DNA from: SIG603 sp964370775
Lineage (GTDB): Bacteria; Bacillota; Clostridia; Oscillospirales; Acutalibacteraceae
Assembly: GCA_964370775.1 (NCBI GenBank)
Contig: CAYJKT010000012.1
Coordinates: forward strand, 1 to 64,000
Length of the DNA stretch: 64,000 nt
Direction: 5' to 3'
In this document: one piece after another, positions 34,811 to 43,737 of the stretch
Layout of the letters: each line of letters starts with the position of its first letter
How positions within the stretch are numbered: position 1 is the stretch's first letter
The notes under the pieces: model-generated
Seen by the model: the letters and a program-made list of their open reading frames with translations, nothing else
The model's database searches: none
What the model was told of the DNA's origin: nothing
Translations under genes and position numbers: made by a program

Positions 34811-36187
34811 TTATTTTTTTAGTGTTTCAACTAATTCATCATATTGAGGTGCTGCCATGAAATTAGTGATTAAAACAAGTTTTGCATTAGGGTTGCTGTT
34901 TGCTGCTCTTTCTTTTAGTGTTTGGTGAGTAACAACAATTTGTACGTCAGCTGGTATTGATGATACTGATGTGTGGATAACTTCAATATCTGTTCTGCCT
35001 ACTGCTGCTAATTTTTTTCTTAAAACAGTTGCACCCATTGCGCTTGAACCCATACCTGCATCACAAGCGAAAGCAATTTTTTTAATCTCTCCATCAACTA
35101 CGATAGGAGCACTTTCTATACCTTTAGAACTATTTTTCATGTTGTCTTTTTGTGCTTGTGCTTCTTCTAGGCTCATGCCTTTGTTCATGAATTTTAGTAG
35201 TGGTAGAGAAATAACTAGTGAAACTGCTGTTGACACTAACACACCTAAGATGATACCTAGATATGATGTTCTCTCTGCCATGAACAAGATAGCTAAGATA
35301 CTACCAGGAGAAGCTGCTGCTGTTAAACCTACGTCCATTAATGAGAATACAAATATACCACTTGCACCACCAGCTACAGCTGATATTAATAGTAGAGGGT
35401 TCATAAGAACATAAGGAAAATATATCTCGTGGATACCACCGAAGAAGTGGATAATTGCTGCACCAGGAGCTGTGTTTCTTGCACTTCCTTTACCAGCTAT
35501 CATGTACGCGATAAGGATACCAAGACCTGGGCCTGGGTTGCTTTCTAGCAAGAAGAATATTGATTTGCCGAACTCTTCAACTTCTTTAATACCGATTGGT
35601 GACAATACACCGTGGTTGATTGCGTTGTTTAGGAACAAGATTTTAGCAGGTTCGATAAATAAGCTAGCTAGAGGTAGAAGTCCGTGCTCTACGAAGAATG
35701 CAACGCCTGCTTCTAGTACTGATGTAAAGCCTAAAACTAATGGAGTAATACCAACCATAGCACCTAGTGCTAATAAAAATCCGATAATACCTAATGAGAA
35801 ATTGTTAACTAGCATTTCAAAGCCAGCTTTAATTTTGTTATGTACTAGTTTGTCGAATTGTTTTAAAATGAAAGCTGCTAAAGGACCAACTATCATAGCG
35901 CCTATGAACATTGGAGTTGTAGGAGCACCTACGATAACACCCATTGTAGCGATTGCACCGATAACACCACCACGTTGCTCGTGAACCTTTGTACCACCAG
36001 TGTATGCGATTAAAAGTGGAAGTAACATTTTAGCCATTGGGTCAACCAATGCCACAAATGTGTCGTTAGGTATCCAACCTGTTTCAATAAATAACGCTGT
36101 GATTAATCCCCACGCAATAAATGCGCCGATGTTAGGCATAACCATGCCGCTTAGAAATCTACCAAAGACTTGAACTTTTTGTTTCAT
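34811..36187 (-). CDS. mtlA: PTS mannitol-type transporter, EIICB
   Basis: 458 aa. Residues about 1-340 are the membrane EIIC domain of the mannitol family, opening with VQVFGRFLSGMVMPNIGAFIAWG and containing the conserved GGIHEIYFPYVLMNP. Residues about 370-458 are the EIIB domain with phospho-Cys in FACDAGMGSSAMGA. EIIA is encoded apart at 40586. It imports and phosphorylates a hexitol, most likely mannitol. It lies 16 bp after ptsI, with GGGGAG before the ATG. Confidence 0.92.
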   Translation of the reverse strand: MKQKVQVFGRFLSGMVMPNIGAFIAWGLITALFIETGWIPNDTFVALVDPMAKMLLPLLIAYTGGTKVHEQRGGVIGAIATMGVIVGAPTTPMFIGAMIVGPLAAFILKQFDKLVHNKIKAGFEMLVNNFSLGIIGFLLALGAMVGITPLVLGFTSVLEAGVAFFVEHGLLPLASLFIEPAKILFLNNAINHGVLSPIGIKEVEEFGKSIFFLLESNPGPGLGILIAYMIAGKGSARNTAPGAAIIHFFGGIHEIYFPYVLMNPLLLISAVAGGASGIFVFSLMDVGLTAAASPGSILAILFMAERTSYLGIILGVLVSTAVSLVISLPLLKFMNKGMSLEEAQAQKDNMKNSSKGIESAPIVVDGEIKKIAFACDAGMGSSAMGATVLRKKLAAVGRTDIEVIHTSVSSIPADVQIVVTHQTLKERAANSNPNAKLVLITNFMAAPQYDELVETLKK

Positions 36188-36203
36188 AATAATTTCTCCC
36201 CAA

Positions 36204-37817
36204 TCAATTATTTTCTGTTTCTTTTAATAGTTGTTCTCTAACATAATCTATGCTTGAAGCTGACATGCTGAATTCATCTAAACCCATTTCAAGTAGCATA
36301 GAAACAGCTTTTAAGTCTCCAGCCATTTCGCCACACATACCAACTTTAATACCTTCTTCATGTCCTGCGTCAATAATTTGTTTGATTGCAGAAACAACTG
36401 CAGGATGAAAATAGCTATATAAGTCTGCGATTTTTTTGTTTCCTCTATCTACTGCTAACAAGTATTGAGTTAAATCGTTAGTGCCGATGCTGAAGAAGTC
36501 TACTTCTTTAGCAAAGTCTTTTGCTAAAAGTACGCTTGATGGAGTTTCCATCATCATTCCGATTTCGATATCACGGTTGTACTCTATGCCTTTTTCGTCT
36601 AACTCAGTTTTACACTCTTCAATTATTTTTTTAGCAGCAAGAATTTCTTCTATAGAAATTATCATAGGAATCATAATTCTCACATTTCCATATACACTAG
36701 CTCTTAAAATCGCTCTTAACTGCTCTTTAAACATGTCCACCATGTCAAGACAAATTCTAACAGCTCTGTATCCTAAGAATGGATTTTCTTCTTTGTCAAA
36801 TTCAAAGTAAGATAACTCTTTGTCTCCACCGATATCAAGAGTACGTATAGTAAGCTCTTTAGGAGAAAGTTTTGCAGCTTCTTTATATACTTTGAACTGC
36901 TCTTCTTCACTTGGGAAGCGAATGTTTTCCATGTATAGGAATTCACTTCTAAATAATCCAACACCATCAGTGTTATACGGTATAGCGTTTCTAATATCAG
37001 CAAGTCCACCAACATTAGCACATAAACTGATATGTTTGCCGTCTTTACCATAAACAGATTTTGTTCTTAAAGCTTCAATTCTTGCTTTGTTTTCATAGAA
37101 CTCTTTTTTTCTAGCGATAAAAATATCTTCTGTTTCTTTGTCTGGGTTAATAACAATTTCGCCAGATTTTGCATCCATGCATAAAATTTCTTTATCATTT
37201 GATTTATCTAAAACTTCGTGAACTCCAACAATAATTGGAATATCCATGCTTTTAGCAATTATGAAAACGTGGCTTGTAACTCCGCCTTCTTCTGTGACAA
37301 TACCTTTTATGTATTTAGTGTTAATCTTAACTGTATCAGATGGATATAAGTCTTTAGCAACTACCACAACTTCTGTGTCAACCTCGCCTAAATCAGGCAA
37401 GCTTACACCTTTTAAAGCACTCATATATCTTTTACCAACATCTTTAACATCGGCGCTACGCTCTTTCATGTAAGGGTCATCAACCATTGAGAACATAGTA
37501 GCGATTTCTGTGATTGTTTCGTCCACTGCCATCTCAGCGTTTCTAAGCTGAGATTTAATTTTTGATACAATTCCCTCTATCAAAGTATAGTCGTTAGCAA
37601 TCTCTGTGTGTGCAAAAAACACCGCGTTGCCTTCAGCTAGTTTTTCAAGCTCTGCTGTAACAGCATCTTTAGCTTTTTCAAACTTTTCAACTTCGTTATT
37701 TATCTCATTTTCTAAAATAACTCTTGTGTCAGGGCTTAAGTTTGGTTCTACATATTTATATATAGGTGCAACCACAACCCCTCTAGAAGATGTTTTTTCT
37801 ACAAATAACTTTTCCAT
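36204..37817 (-). CDS. ptsI: PTS enzyme I (phosphoenolpyruvate-protein phosphotransferase)
   Basis: 537 aa, slightly shorter than the usual 570. Active-site His region GGVTSHVFIIAKSMDIP, PEP-binding DGVGLFRSEFLYM, RTLDIGGDKEL, and C-terminal IGTNDLTQYLLAVDR and GMCGEMAGD. It takes phosphate from PEP and passes it to HPr. It starts its own operon (ptsI-mtlA-mtlR) with a promoter at 37862-37890 and a palindrome at 37909-37929, so this EI appears tied to hexitol use. The cell may have another general copy elsewhere. Confidence 0.95.
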   Translation of the reverse strand: MEKLFVEKTSSRGVVVAPIYKYVEPNLSPDTRVILENEINNEVEKFEKAKDAVTAELEKLAEGNAVFFAHTEIANDYTLIEGIVSKIKSQLRNAEMAVDETITEIATMFSMVDDPYMKERSADVKDVGKRYMSALKGVSLPDLGEVDTEVVVVAKDLYPSDTVKINTKYIKGIVTEEGGVTSHVFIIAKSMDIPIIVGVHEVLDKSNDKEILCMDAKSGEIVINPDKETEDIFIARKKEFYENKARIEALRTKSVYGKDGKHISLCANVGGLADIRNAIPYNTDGVGLFRSEFLYMENIRFPSEEEQFKVYKEAAKLSPKELTIRTLDIGGDKELSYFEFDKEENPFLGYRAVRICLDMVDMFKEQLRAILRASVYGNVRIMIPMIISIEEILAAKKIIEECKTELDEKGIEYNRDIEIGMMMETPSSVLLAKDFAKEVDFFSIGTNDLTQYLLAVDRGNKKIADLYSYFHPAVVSAIKQIIDAGHEEGIKVGMCGEMAGDLKAVSMLLEMGLDEFSMSASSIDYVREQLLKETENN

Positions 37818-37861
37818 TCAATTCTCCTATCTGATATTTATTTTCCGTTTGCTATATATAT

Positions 37862-37890
37862 ATTATATACGATATAACTATAACATTCAA
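37862..37890 (-). promoter_or_regulatory. Sigma-A promoter of ptsI-mtlA-mtlR
   Basis: Minus-strand TTGAAT at 37890-37885, a 17-bp spacer, and TATAAT at 37867-37862. It lies 18 bp downstream of a palindromic operator, exactly as at the mtlF promoter. Confidence 0.75.
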
Positions 37891-37908
37891 CACAAAGACA
37901 TTTGAATT

Positions 37909-37929
37909 TGGCATTAATGATTAGTGACA
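37909..37929 (-). promoter_or_regulatory. Candidate MtlR operator upstream of ptsI
   Basis: A 21-bp imperfect palindrome with half-sites TGTCACTAAT (minus strand) and TTAATGCCA. It matches the element at 41148-41168 at 19 of 21 positions. The match continues on one side through a shared TGAATTTG, and both elements end 18 bp before the -35 box. Confidence 0.6.
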
Positions 37930-37989
37930 TAGTTATAATATCAATTTTGTTGTCCATAAGTTTATTGTTTATTGTTAGTTTTTATGCAT

Positions 37990-38034
37990 AAAAATAGCTG
38001 TGTATTATTGATACAATCATCTAATACACAGCTA
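37990..38034 (-). terminator. Terminator of the mtlF-fruK-dehydrogenase-ptsH operon
   Basis: A perfect 13-bp stem (tagctgtgtatta with taatacacagcta), a 14-nt loop, and TTTTTAT on the minus strand, 35 bp after the HPr stop. Confidence 0.82.
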
Positions 38035-38068
38035 GATTAGTTAAATTATCATTTCGAGTACATTAATA

Positions 38069-38335
38069 TTATAACTCGCCAAATCCTTCTTCAATCAAAG
38101 CAGAAAGTTTTTCTAGGCTTGCAACTTCGTCTTCACCTTCGCACACTAGTTCAATTTCTGTTCCTTTTTTAATAACAGCAGCCATAATGTTTAAAACACT
38201 TTTAACAGCTACTATTTTTGTGCCAACGTTAATTGTAACGTCGCATTTGCATTGTGATGCTTCTTTTGCTAAAATGCTTGCAGGTCTTGCGTGTAGACCA
38301 GATGCATTTTGAATTAATATTTTTTTAGATACCAT
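38069..38335 (-). CDS. ptsH: PTS phosphocarrier protein HPr
   Basis: 88 aa. Both phosphorylation sites are present: His15 in ASGLHARPASI and Ser46 in VKSVLNIMAA, so it can act in sugar transport and in HPr-kinase/CcpA-type regulation. It is the last gene of the mtlF operon, 23 bp after the dehydrogenase gene, and is followed by a terminator. Confidence 0.95.
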   Translation of the reverse strand: MVSKKILIQNASGLHARPASILAKEASQCKCDVTINVGTKIVAVKSVLNIMAAVIKKGTEIELVCEGEDEVASLEKLSALIEEGFGEL

Positions 38336-38358
38336 AATTATTCCAACCTTTCAATATA

Positions 38359-39618
38359 TCAAACACCGTAGTGCTCAAAAAGTACTTTTTCTGCTTCTGC
38401 GCTCCACAAACCTCTGTTTGCTTTGCAAATTTTATCTAGTTTTGCATACAATTCATCTGTTTCGCCTAATTTACCGAAATCTTCGATAGCTGTTAAAGGC
38501 ATGTCGAATTGTGTGTATGTAAGTTTTTTACCACCTGGGATAGTAGGCAAGTCAAGTGTAGCTTGAGCGATGCAGTCGATACCACCGATATGTGTAACCA
38601 TAACTGCTGGTTCAATTTTGCCAGCTGCTGCAAGTTCGTTGGCCTCGATTAAGTCGTCGTTGTTACCACCTGTTGTACCAATGATATGTGCACTGATGTA
38701 GTGAACGTTATATAAGTTCATTTCAGCCATAAAGTTGCTGTCAGAAGGACCTGCAAAGAAGTTCAAGCAACCGTCAAATCCTAGAAGTTTGTCGCCAAGT
38801 TCTGCAACTCTTCTGTTTGGAATATATACAAATACATCGTCATAACCTTTGCCACCTGTGATAGCTCTTAGGTCTTCTACTTCGTCGTTAAGTTTTGCAG
38901 TGTTAACATAAATTAACTCAACGCCCATTTCTTTAGCTTTTTCTTCAGATATAACTTCTCTTGCTCTAGCAATTTTAGCATCGTCAATATCAGTTACAAC
39001 AATTCTTTTTGGTTTGTTTTCTAGTTGAATACCATAGCTGATAGCACCAAGTCCCATAGGTCCGCAACCACCTAGAATGATTATATCGCCATCTGCTTTT
39101 GTACCAGTTGTTAGGTCATGGTTACGTTTGTTTGTGTGGTAGTTTCCGTGGTATCCGCCGATGATACAGCTCATTGGTTCACCAAGAGATGCTTCGAAGA
39201 AACTCTCGCCCTCGTATACCATTAAGCAACCTAACTCCATAACTTCCTGAGGAATTATGCAATATGTGCAAGCACCACCGAAAAACTCATAAGAGTAACC
39301 AGGTGAAGCAAGACTACCTTTGTAGTTAAGTGCTGGTTGTTGTGTGAATTTTTGACCAGCTTTAAATTGGTCTTTCCATTTTTCGCCAACTTCAACAATG
39401 TAACCGGAGAACTCATGGCCTATGATGATTGGGTTAGTAGCGATATTTTTAGGTGCTCTTTTGTGGTTTGCACCTTGCTCTGCTAGTTTGTAAGTAGACA
39501 TACATATACTGTCACTCATAACTTTAACTAATATTTCATCGTCTTTTATTTGTGGTAATTCGAATTCCTCAAGTCTTAAATCTTTTGCTCCATACATTCT
39601 AACTGCTTTAGTTTTCAT
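38359..39618 (-). CDS. Zinc-binding hexitol-phosphate dehydrogenase (L-sorbose-1-phosphate reductase-like)
   Basis: 419 aa from ATG 39618, which has AAAGGA about 9 nt upstream; a TTG and an ATG slightly earlier are less well placed. It is a medium-chain dehydrogenase: zinc-site Cys and His in SDSICMSTYK and IIIGHEFSGYIVEVGE, and the nucleotide fold IILGGCGPMGLGAISYG with acidic VVTDID, suggesting NAD. Length and features match the SorE-like branch. It takes the place of mtlD, which is absent. Being next to 1-phosphofructokinase, it may oxidise C2 of mannitol-1-phosphate to give fructose-1-phosphate; this is inference. Confidence 0.85.
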   Translation of the reverse strand: MKTKAVRMYGAKDLRLEEFELPQIKDDEILVKVMSDSICMSTYKLAEQGANHKRAPKNIATNPIIIGHEFSGYIVEVGEKWKDQFKAGQKFTQQPALNYKGSLASPGYSYEFFGGACTYCIIPQEVMELGCLMVYEGESFFEASLGEPMSCIIGGYHGNYHTNKRNHDLTTGTKADGDIIILGGCGPMGLGAISYGIQLENKPKRIVVTDIDDAKIARAREVISEEKAKEMGVELIYVNTAKLNDEVEDLRAITGGKGYDDVFVYIPNRRVAELGDKLLGFDGCLNFFAGPSDSNFMAEMNLYNVHYISAHIIGTTGGNNDDLIEANELAAAGKIEPAVMVTHIGGIDCIAQATLDLPTIPGGKKLTYTQFDMPLTAIEDFGKLGETDELYAKLDKICKANRGLWSAEAEKVLFEHYGV

Positions 39619-39644
39619 ATTCATATTTCCTTTCAAGTTTTAAT

Positions 39645-40574
39645 CTATATGTTATGTATTGTTACTTTTTCGATTAATTCATCTACAAGCTCTTTGGTTG
39701 GAGGCTTTGTTCCAACTGTTGTAACTGCACCGGCAGATGTTGCAACACTTAATTTTAGAGTGTCCTCTACACCAAGTTTGCATTCCATAGAATACGCAAG
39801 CCCTGCAACCATTGCATCTCCTGCGCCTACAGTAGAGCTAACTTTTACATCAACAGGTTCGCAAAAATATCTTTTTCCGTCTTTTAAAAACAGAGAACCA
39901 TATTTACCCATTGATACAACAACTGTTTCGATACCAGCATCTAAAAATTCTTTTGCAGCATCTATTAGCTTTTCTTTTGTTACTTCACCCAAAATATTAG
40001 CATATTCAGTTAGTTCTTCTTTGTTAGGTTTAATTAAACTTGGAATAGCTGGAAGTGATTTTCTAAATAATTCTCCATCTGCATCCAATAAAACTTTACT
40101 ACCACTCTTTTTTACTTTTTCGGTTATAGTTTTGTATATATCTTTTGGTACTCCCTTTGGGATACTACCAGCTAGTACAAAAATTGTGTCAGCACTAGCA
40201 TAACCCTCAATTTTTTCTAATAACTCATTGATGTTATCAGCACTTACTTCTGCACCTTGTTCATTAAGTTCTGTAACAGGAGCGTTCTTAGCAAAGACTT
40301 TTGTGTTAGTTCTTGTCTCGCCACTTATAGAAACAAAGTCGTTTTCGATTGCTAGTGAATTTAGTGTGTTTATGATGATTTGTCCTGCGTTTCCACCAAC
40401 AAACCCTGTTGCAATTGTTTTACCACCTAAAGCGTTGATTGTTTTTGAAACATTAACGCCTTTGCCACCTGCATCATACACAGAACTTATTATTCTGTTA
40501 AGCCCGCCAACTTCAAAGTTTTCTATCTCAATTGTCTTGTCGATTGCCGGATTCATAGTTACTGTAACTATCAT
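39645..40574 (-). CDS. fruK: 1-phosphofructokinase (PfkB family)
   Basis: 309 aa. N-terminal VTMNPAIDKTI, the substrate motif VYDAGGKGVNVSKTI, and the C-terminal catalytic STVGAGDAMVAGLAY with the base Asp. These are typical of the FruK/LacC group. It converts fructose-1-phosphate (or tagatose-6-phosphate) to the bisphosphate. Between EIIA and the dehydrogenase, it suggests that the hexitol phosphate is oxidised to fructose-1-phosphate. Confidence 0.88.
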   Translation of the reverse strand: MIVTVTMNPAIDKTIEIENFEVGGLNRIISSVYDAGGKGVNVSKTINALGGKTIATGFVGGNAGQIIINTLNSLAIENDFVSISGETRTNTKVFAKNAPVTELNEQGAEVSADNINELLEKIEGYASADTIFVLAGSIPKGVPKDIYKTITEKVKKSGSKVLLDADGELFRKSLPAIPSLIKPNKEELTEYANILGEVTKEKLIDAAKEFLDAGIETVVVSMGKYGSLFLKDGKRYFCEPVDVKVSSTVGAGDAMVAGLAYSMECKLGVEDTLKLSVATSAGAVTTVGTKPPTKELVDELIEKVTIHNI

Positions 40575-40585
40575 ATCAATTCCCC

Positions 40586-41044
40586 TTAAGCTTTATTTGT
40601 AAGAATGTTATAAACTGTGTCTACATCTCCTGTAAATAGCTTTTGTGCTGAGTCTTCGTCCATAATTTTTTCGGATAATGCACCAAGAATTTCTAAATGC
40701 TCTTCGCCAGCACTTGCTATTCCTACTACGATATTCGCTTTTTCTTCGTCCCAAACTATTCCGTTTGGAAAAACCATAACTGCAATACCAGAAGATATAA
40801 CTTCTTTTTTTGCTTGTTCAACTCCGTGTGGAATTGCTAAACCTGCACCCATGAAAGTAGAGAATGATTTTTCTCTTTCTAACATGCCGTCAACATAAGC
40901 TTGATTTACATAGCCACTGTCTACTAACATTTGACCAACAGTTTTGATAACTTCAATCTTATCTGTGTTTGTGCAATTAACTTTTATATTTTGTTTGTCT
41001 AGTAATTCTTTTTTCTCTACTTGTGCTTTCTTTTTAAAAAACAT
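40586..41044 (-). CDS. mtlF: PTS mannitol-type EIIA component
   Basis: 152 aa. EIIA of the mannitol/fructose family, with the phospho-His in GAGLAIPHGVEQ near residue 77. It accepts phosphate from HPr and passes it to the EIIB domain of MtlA. First gene of its operon, with AAGGAG before the ATG and an activator-type promoter upstream. Confidence 0.92.
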   Translation of the reverse strand: MFFKKKAQVEKKELLDKQNIKVNCTNTDKIEVIKTVGQMLVDSGYVNQAYVDGMLEREKSFSTFMGAGLAIPHGVEQAKKEVISSGIAVMVFPNGIVWDEEKANIVVGIASAGEEHLEILGALSEKIMDEDSAQKLFTGDVDTVYNILTNKA

Positions 41045-41100
41045 AAAATCTACTCCTTAAATTTTTTTGTATCTTTGTTTCGTTTTATCTCTGTGTCTAT

Positions 41101-41129
41101 ATTGTAGTACTAAATGCAAGTAATTTCAA
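41101..41129 (-). promoter_or_regulatory. Sigma-A promoter of mtlF-fruK-dehydrogenase-ptsH
   Basis: Minus-strand TTGAAA at 41129-41124, a 17-bp spacer, and TACAAT at 41106-41101, 18 bp downstream of the palindrome at 41148-41168. Confidence 0.7.
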
Positions 41130-41147
41130 CTAAAACATCTCTGAATT

Positions 41148-41168
41148 TGTCATTAGTAATTAGTGACA
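41148..41168 (-). promoter_or_regulatory. Candidate MtlR operator upstream of mtlF
   Basis: A 21-bp palindrome with ends TGTCA/TGACA and the core TTAGTAATTAG. It shares sequence and exact distance to the -35 box with the element at 37909-37929. Confidence 0.6.
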
Positions 41169-41207
41169 TTTTTTAATGAGGTAAAAATTATGACTAGCTA
41201 AACGACA

Positions 41208-41249
41208 AGGGTGATAACTCTAAGAAACTAATCTTAAAATTATCACCCT
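41208..41249. terminator. Terminator-like hairpin after the pyrimidine operon
   Basis: A 10-bp stem agggtgataa/ttatcaccct with an inner AAGA/TCTT pairing. The T-run on the minus strand is weak. It lies 55 bp after the alcohol dehydrogenase stop. Confidence 0.5.
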
Positions 41250-41304
41250 GAATTTATTCTTAATGCTGTAAAGTTATAGGCTTGCGATTTTTATTATAAA
41301 AATT

Positions 41305-42450
41305 TCATTTAAAAACAGATTTATACAAGCTAATAATATTTTCTTTGTTAACTTCTTTAATAGTGTTTGACGGACTACCACTTATCAGTGCATCGTCAGC
41401 CATTTTGTCTATTTTAGAATAAAACTCTTCTTTATTTACTCCGTATTCCTCAAGCGTTGGTACTTCACATATCTTGCATATTTCAACAAGCTTTTTTACA
41501 AACGCTTTTGCACAAGCTTCGTTATCATTTTCATTAATCCCAATAGCTCTGCCAAGTTCTGCAAATTTACCATAAGCTCCATCAATCGCAAACTCCATGC
41601 AAGCTGGTAAAAGCATTGCATTTGATACTCCATGTGTTACATGAAATAGCGCTCCTATAGGCCTGCTCATGCCATGTACTATCGTAACCGAAGCATTGTT
41701 GATAGCAATACCAGCCTCTAGTGATGCAATCGCCATTTCTTCTCTCGCTTTTACATTTTGACCGTCAGTGTATGCTATAGGTAAGTACTTAAATATTTTT
41801 TTTACAGCAGATAACGCTACTGTATCTGTTAGTGGTTGTGAAAGTCTTGATGTATAAGCTTCAACAGCATGAGTTAGTGCATCTAAACCAGTGGCTGCTG
41901 TCACAGACTTTGGACAACTTAAAGTAGCATTCAAGTCTAAAATCGCTAAGTTAGGTATTAAATCATCACCTTTTAACAGCATTTTAACGTCTTTTTCTAA
42001 GTCTGTTATTATGGTGAATTTCGTCACTTCTGACCCTGTGCCAGCTGTTGTTGGAATTGCAATCATCGGTGGAAGTTTCGCTTCTATCATTTTCCCCATG
42101 TAATCGGATATTTTCCCACCAAGCACTGATAAAACTGCTATTGCTTTAATAGAGTCCAGTGGGCTTCCTCCACCAATTCCTATAAAAAAGTCACAGCCAT
42201 TTTCTTTATATTTTTTTAGACCCTCATTAATCATTTTGTCGGTAGGTTCTCCTGTTATGTCAGAGAATATCTCGTATTCTATCCCAACGCCTGTTAATGT
42301 ATCTGTAAGCAGTTTAAAAAAATCTATTTTAACCACATGTTTTCCTGTTACTATAAATGCTTTTTTACCAAAGTTCTGCAACTTCACGGCAGAATTAGCC
42401 AGTGCATTTTCTCCGTAGATCACCTTAGGTATCTTGAATTCTTTAGACAT
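41305..42450 (-). CDS. Iron-type alcohol dehydrogenase, possible malonate-semialdehyde reductase
   Basis: 381 aa, group III iron-containing alcohol dehydrogenase. NAD-binding GIGGGSPLDSIKA near residue 92, AIPTTAGTGSEVTKF, and iron ligands in DALTHAVEAY and GMSRPIGALFHVTHG. It is the last gene of the pyrimidine-degradation operon, 3 bp after the M20 carbamoylase. In that setting it can dispose of malonate semialdehyde, the product of beta-alanine transamination, by reduction to 3-hydroxypropionate. This role is inferred from position. Confidence 0.85.
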   Translation of the reverse strand: MSKEFKIPKVIYGENALANSAVKLQNFGKKAFIVTGKHVVKIDFFKLLTDTLTGVGIEYEIFSDITGEPTDKMINEGLKKYKENGCDFFIGIGGGSPLDSIKAIAVLSVLGGKISDYMGKMIEAKLPPMIAIPTTAGTGSEVTKFTIITDLEKDVKMLLKGDDLIPNLAILDLNATLSCPKSVTAATGLDALTHAVEAYTSRLSQPLTDTVALSAVKKIFKYLPIAYTDGQNVKAREEMAIASLEAGIAINNASVTIVHGMSRPIGALFHVTHGVSNAMLLPACMEFAIDGAYGKFAELGRAIGINENDNEACAKAFVKKLVEICKICEVPTLEEYGVNKEEFYSKIDKMADDALISGSPSNTIKEVNKENIISLYKSVFK

Positions 42451-42453
42451 TTT

Positions 42454-43722
42454 TCAATTTTCCTCCATATCTGCTTTTAACACTGCATTCAACATAACAG
42501 ATGCACCCATAGTGCAGTGTTCTGGTGTGGAATATTCATCCTGACAATGTGATAAACCACCTTTTGACTGCACAAAAATCATGGTTGTTGGTATCATGTA
42601 TGAAACAAATTGTGCGTCGTGTCCAGCTCCTGAATGTATCATTTGGTGTGATACTCCTAGCTCTTTGGCTGATTTTTTAACATAAGACACTAACTTTTCA
42701 TCCCAATACACAGTATCTCTGTTCCATGCTTTTTCAACTTCACATCTACAACCTGACCATGTTTTCTCCTCGCAACTTTTTACTATATTTAAAACTTTGC
42801 TAAGAACTTTTTCATCTTCATGTCTTGAATCTAATGAAAATTCAAAGTAATCTGGCACGCAAGTGTGAATGTTAGGCCCACAAACAACCTCGCCAGTTGT
42901 ATACACCAAATCATTATAGCCTAGCTTGTCAATTTCTTCATGCAAATAAGTTAATGCTTTACATGCTGCAAAAAATGCATCTTGTCTTTTTGGCATAGGA
43001 AAAGTGCCTGCGTGTGTTGTTTGACCATAAAATTTTAGTCTATAGTTAAACATTCCAAGCACACAATCAACTATCCCAATATCTTTTCCGTTGTCTTCTA
43101 GTATTGGCCCTTGTTCTATGTGAGTCTCGAACATATATAAATATTTTTCTTTTGATAACCTGTTATCTGCTACTCCTTTATAACAAGAGTTTTCAAGCGT
43201 TTGACCAAAGGTTTTGTCTTTATCAATCACACTTTTCGACATATACATGTCACTCATTTTAAACTTAGGTTTAATATCCTCTGGTAAATAATCATAACAT
43301 ATCACGCCTGATGACATCATCGCTGGTGGATATAGTGAGCCTTCTTCGTTTGTCCATATCATAGCAGTTAACGGGTGCTTGTGCTCTATGTTTTCTAAAA
43401 CAACTGTCTCTAAAACTTCCATAGCACTTATAACGCCCAAAATTCCGTCATAGTTACCACCATTTTTCACAGAGTCACTGTGAGAACCCATGACAATCCT
43501 TTTTGCATTTTTATTGCTTCCGTCTATAGTTGCATAGATATTTGCCATGTCATCTATCTCTATTTTTGCACCAATAGATTTCATTCTGGTGACAAATTCT
43601 TCCCTAGCCATAATATCTTCTTTAGACAATGCATACCTTGTTATTCCACCTTTACCATTGTCTCCAAATTTTTTAAAAGTGTCTATCTTATCTTTCATTC
43701 TTTCGAGATTACACAAAAACAT
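42454..43722 (-). CDS. M20-family carbamoylase, probable beta-ureidopropionase
   Basis: 422 aa. Zn-dependent amidase of the hydantoinase/carbamoylase family: metal ligands in MGSHSDSVKNGGNYDGILG, IWTNEEG, the FETHIEQGPILE motif with a conserved Glu-Gln, and C-terminal HSGAGHDAQF. With dihydropyrimidinase and PreA in the operon, the substrate is most likely N-carbamoyl-beta-alanine, giving beta-alanine, CO2 and ammonia. Allantoate amidohydrolase is an alternative, but no allantoin genes are here. Confidence 0.87.
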   Translation of the reverse strand: MFLCNLERMKDKIDTFKKFGDNGKGGITRYALSKEDIMAREEFVTRMKSIGAKIEIDDMANIYATIDGSNKNAKRIVMGSHSDSVKNGGNYDGILGVISAMEVLETVVLENIEHKHPLTAMIWTNEEGSLYPPAMMSSGVICYDYLPEDIKPKFKMSDMYMSKSVIDKDKTFGQTLENSCYKGVADNRLSKEKYLYMFETHIEQGPILEDNGKDIGIVDCVLGMFNYRLKFYGQTTHAGTFPMPKRQDAFFAACKALTYLHEEIDKLGYNDLVYTTGEVVCGPNIHTCVPDYFEFSLDSRHEDEKVLSKVLNIVKSCEEKTWSGCRCEVEKAWNRDTVYWDEKLVSYVKKSAKELGVSHQMIHSGAGHDAQFVSYMIPTTMIFVQSKGGLSHCQDEYSTPEHCTMGASVMLNAVLKADMEEN

Positions 43723-43737
43723 ACCTCTGCTCCTTTA

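Noticed and set aside
41171..41304. Additional short gene between the alcohol dehydrogenase and mtlF
   Set aside because: Only an inverted repeat and AT-rich sequence; no reading frame with a ribosome binding site.
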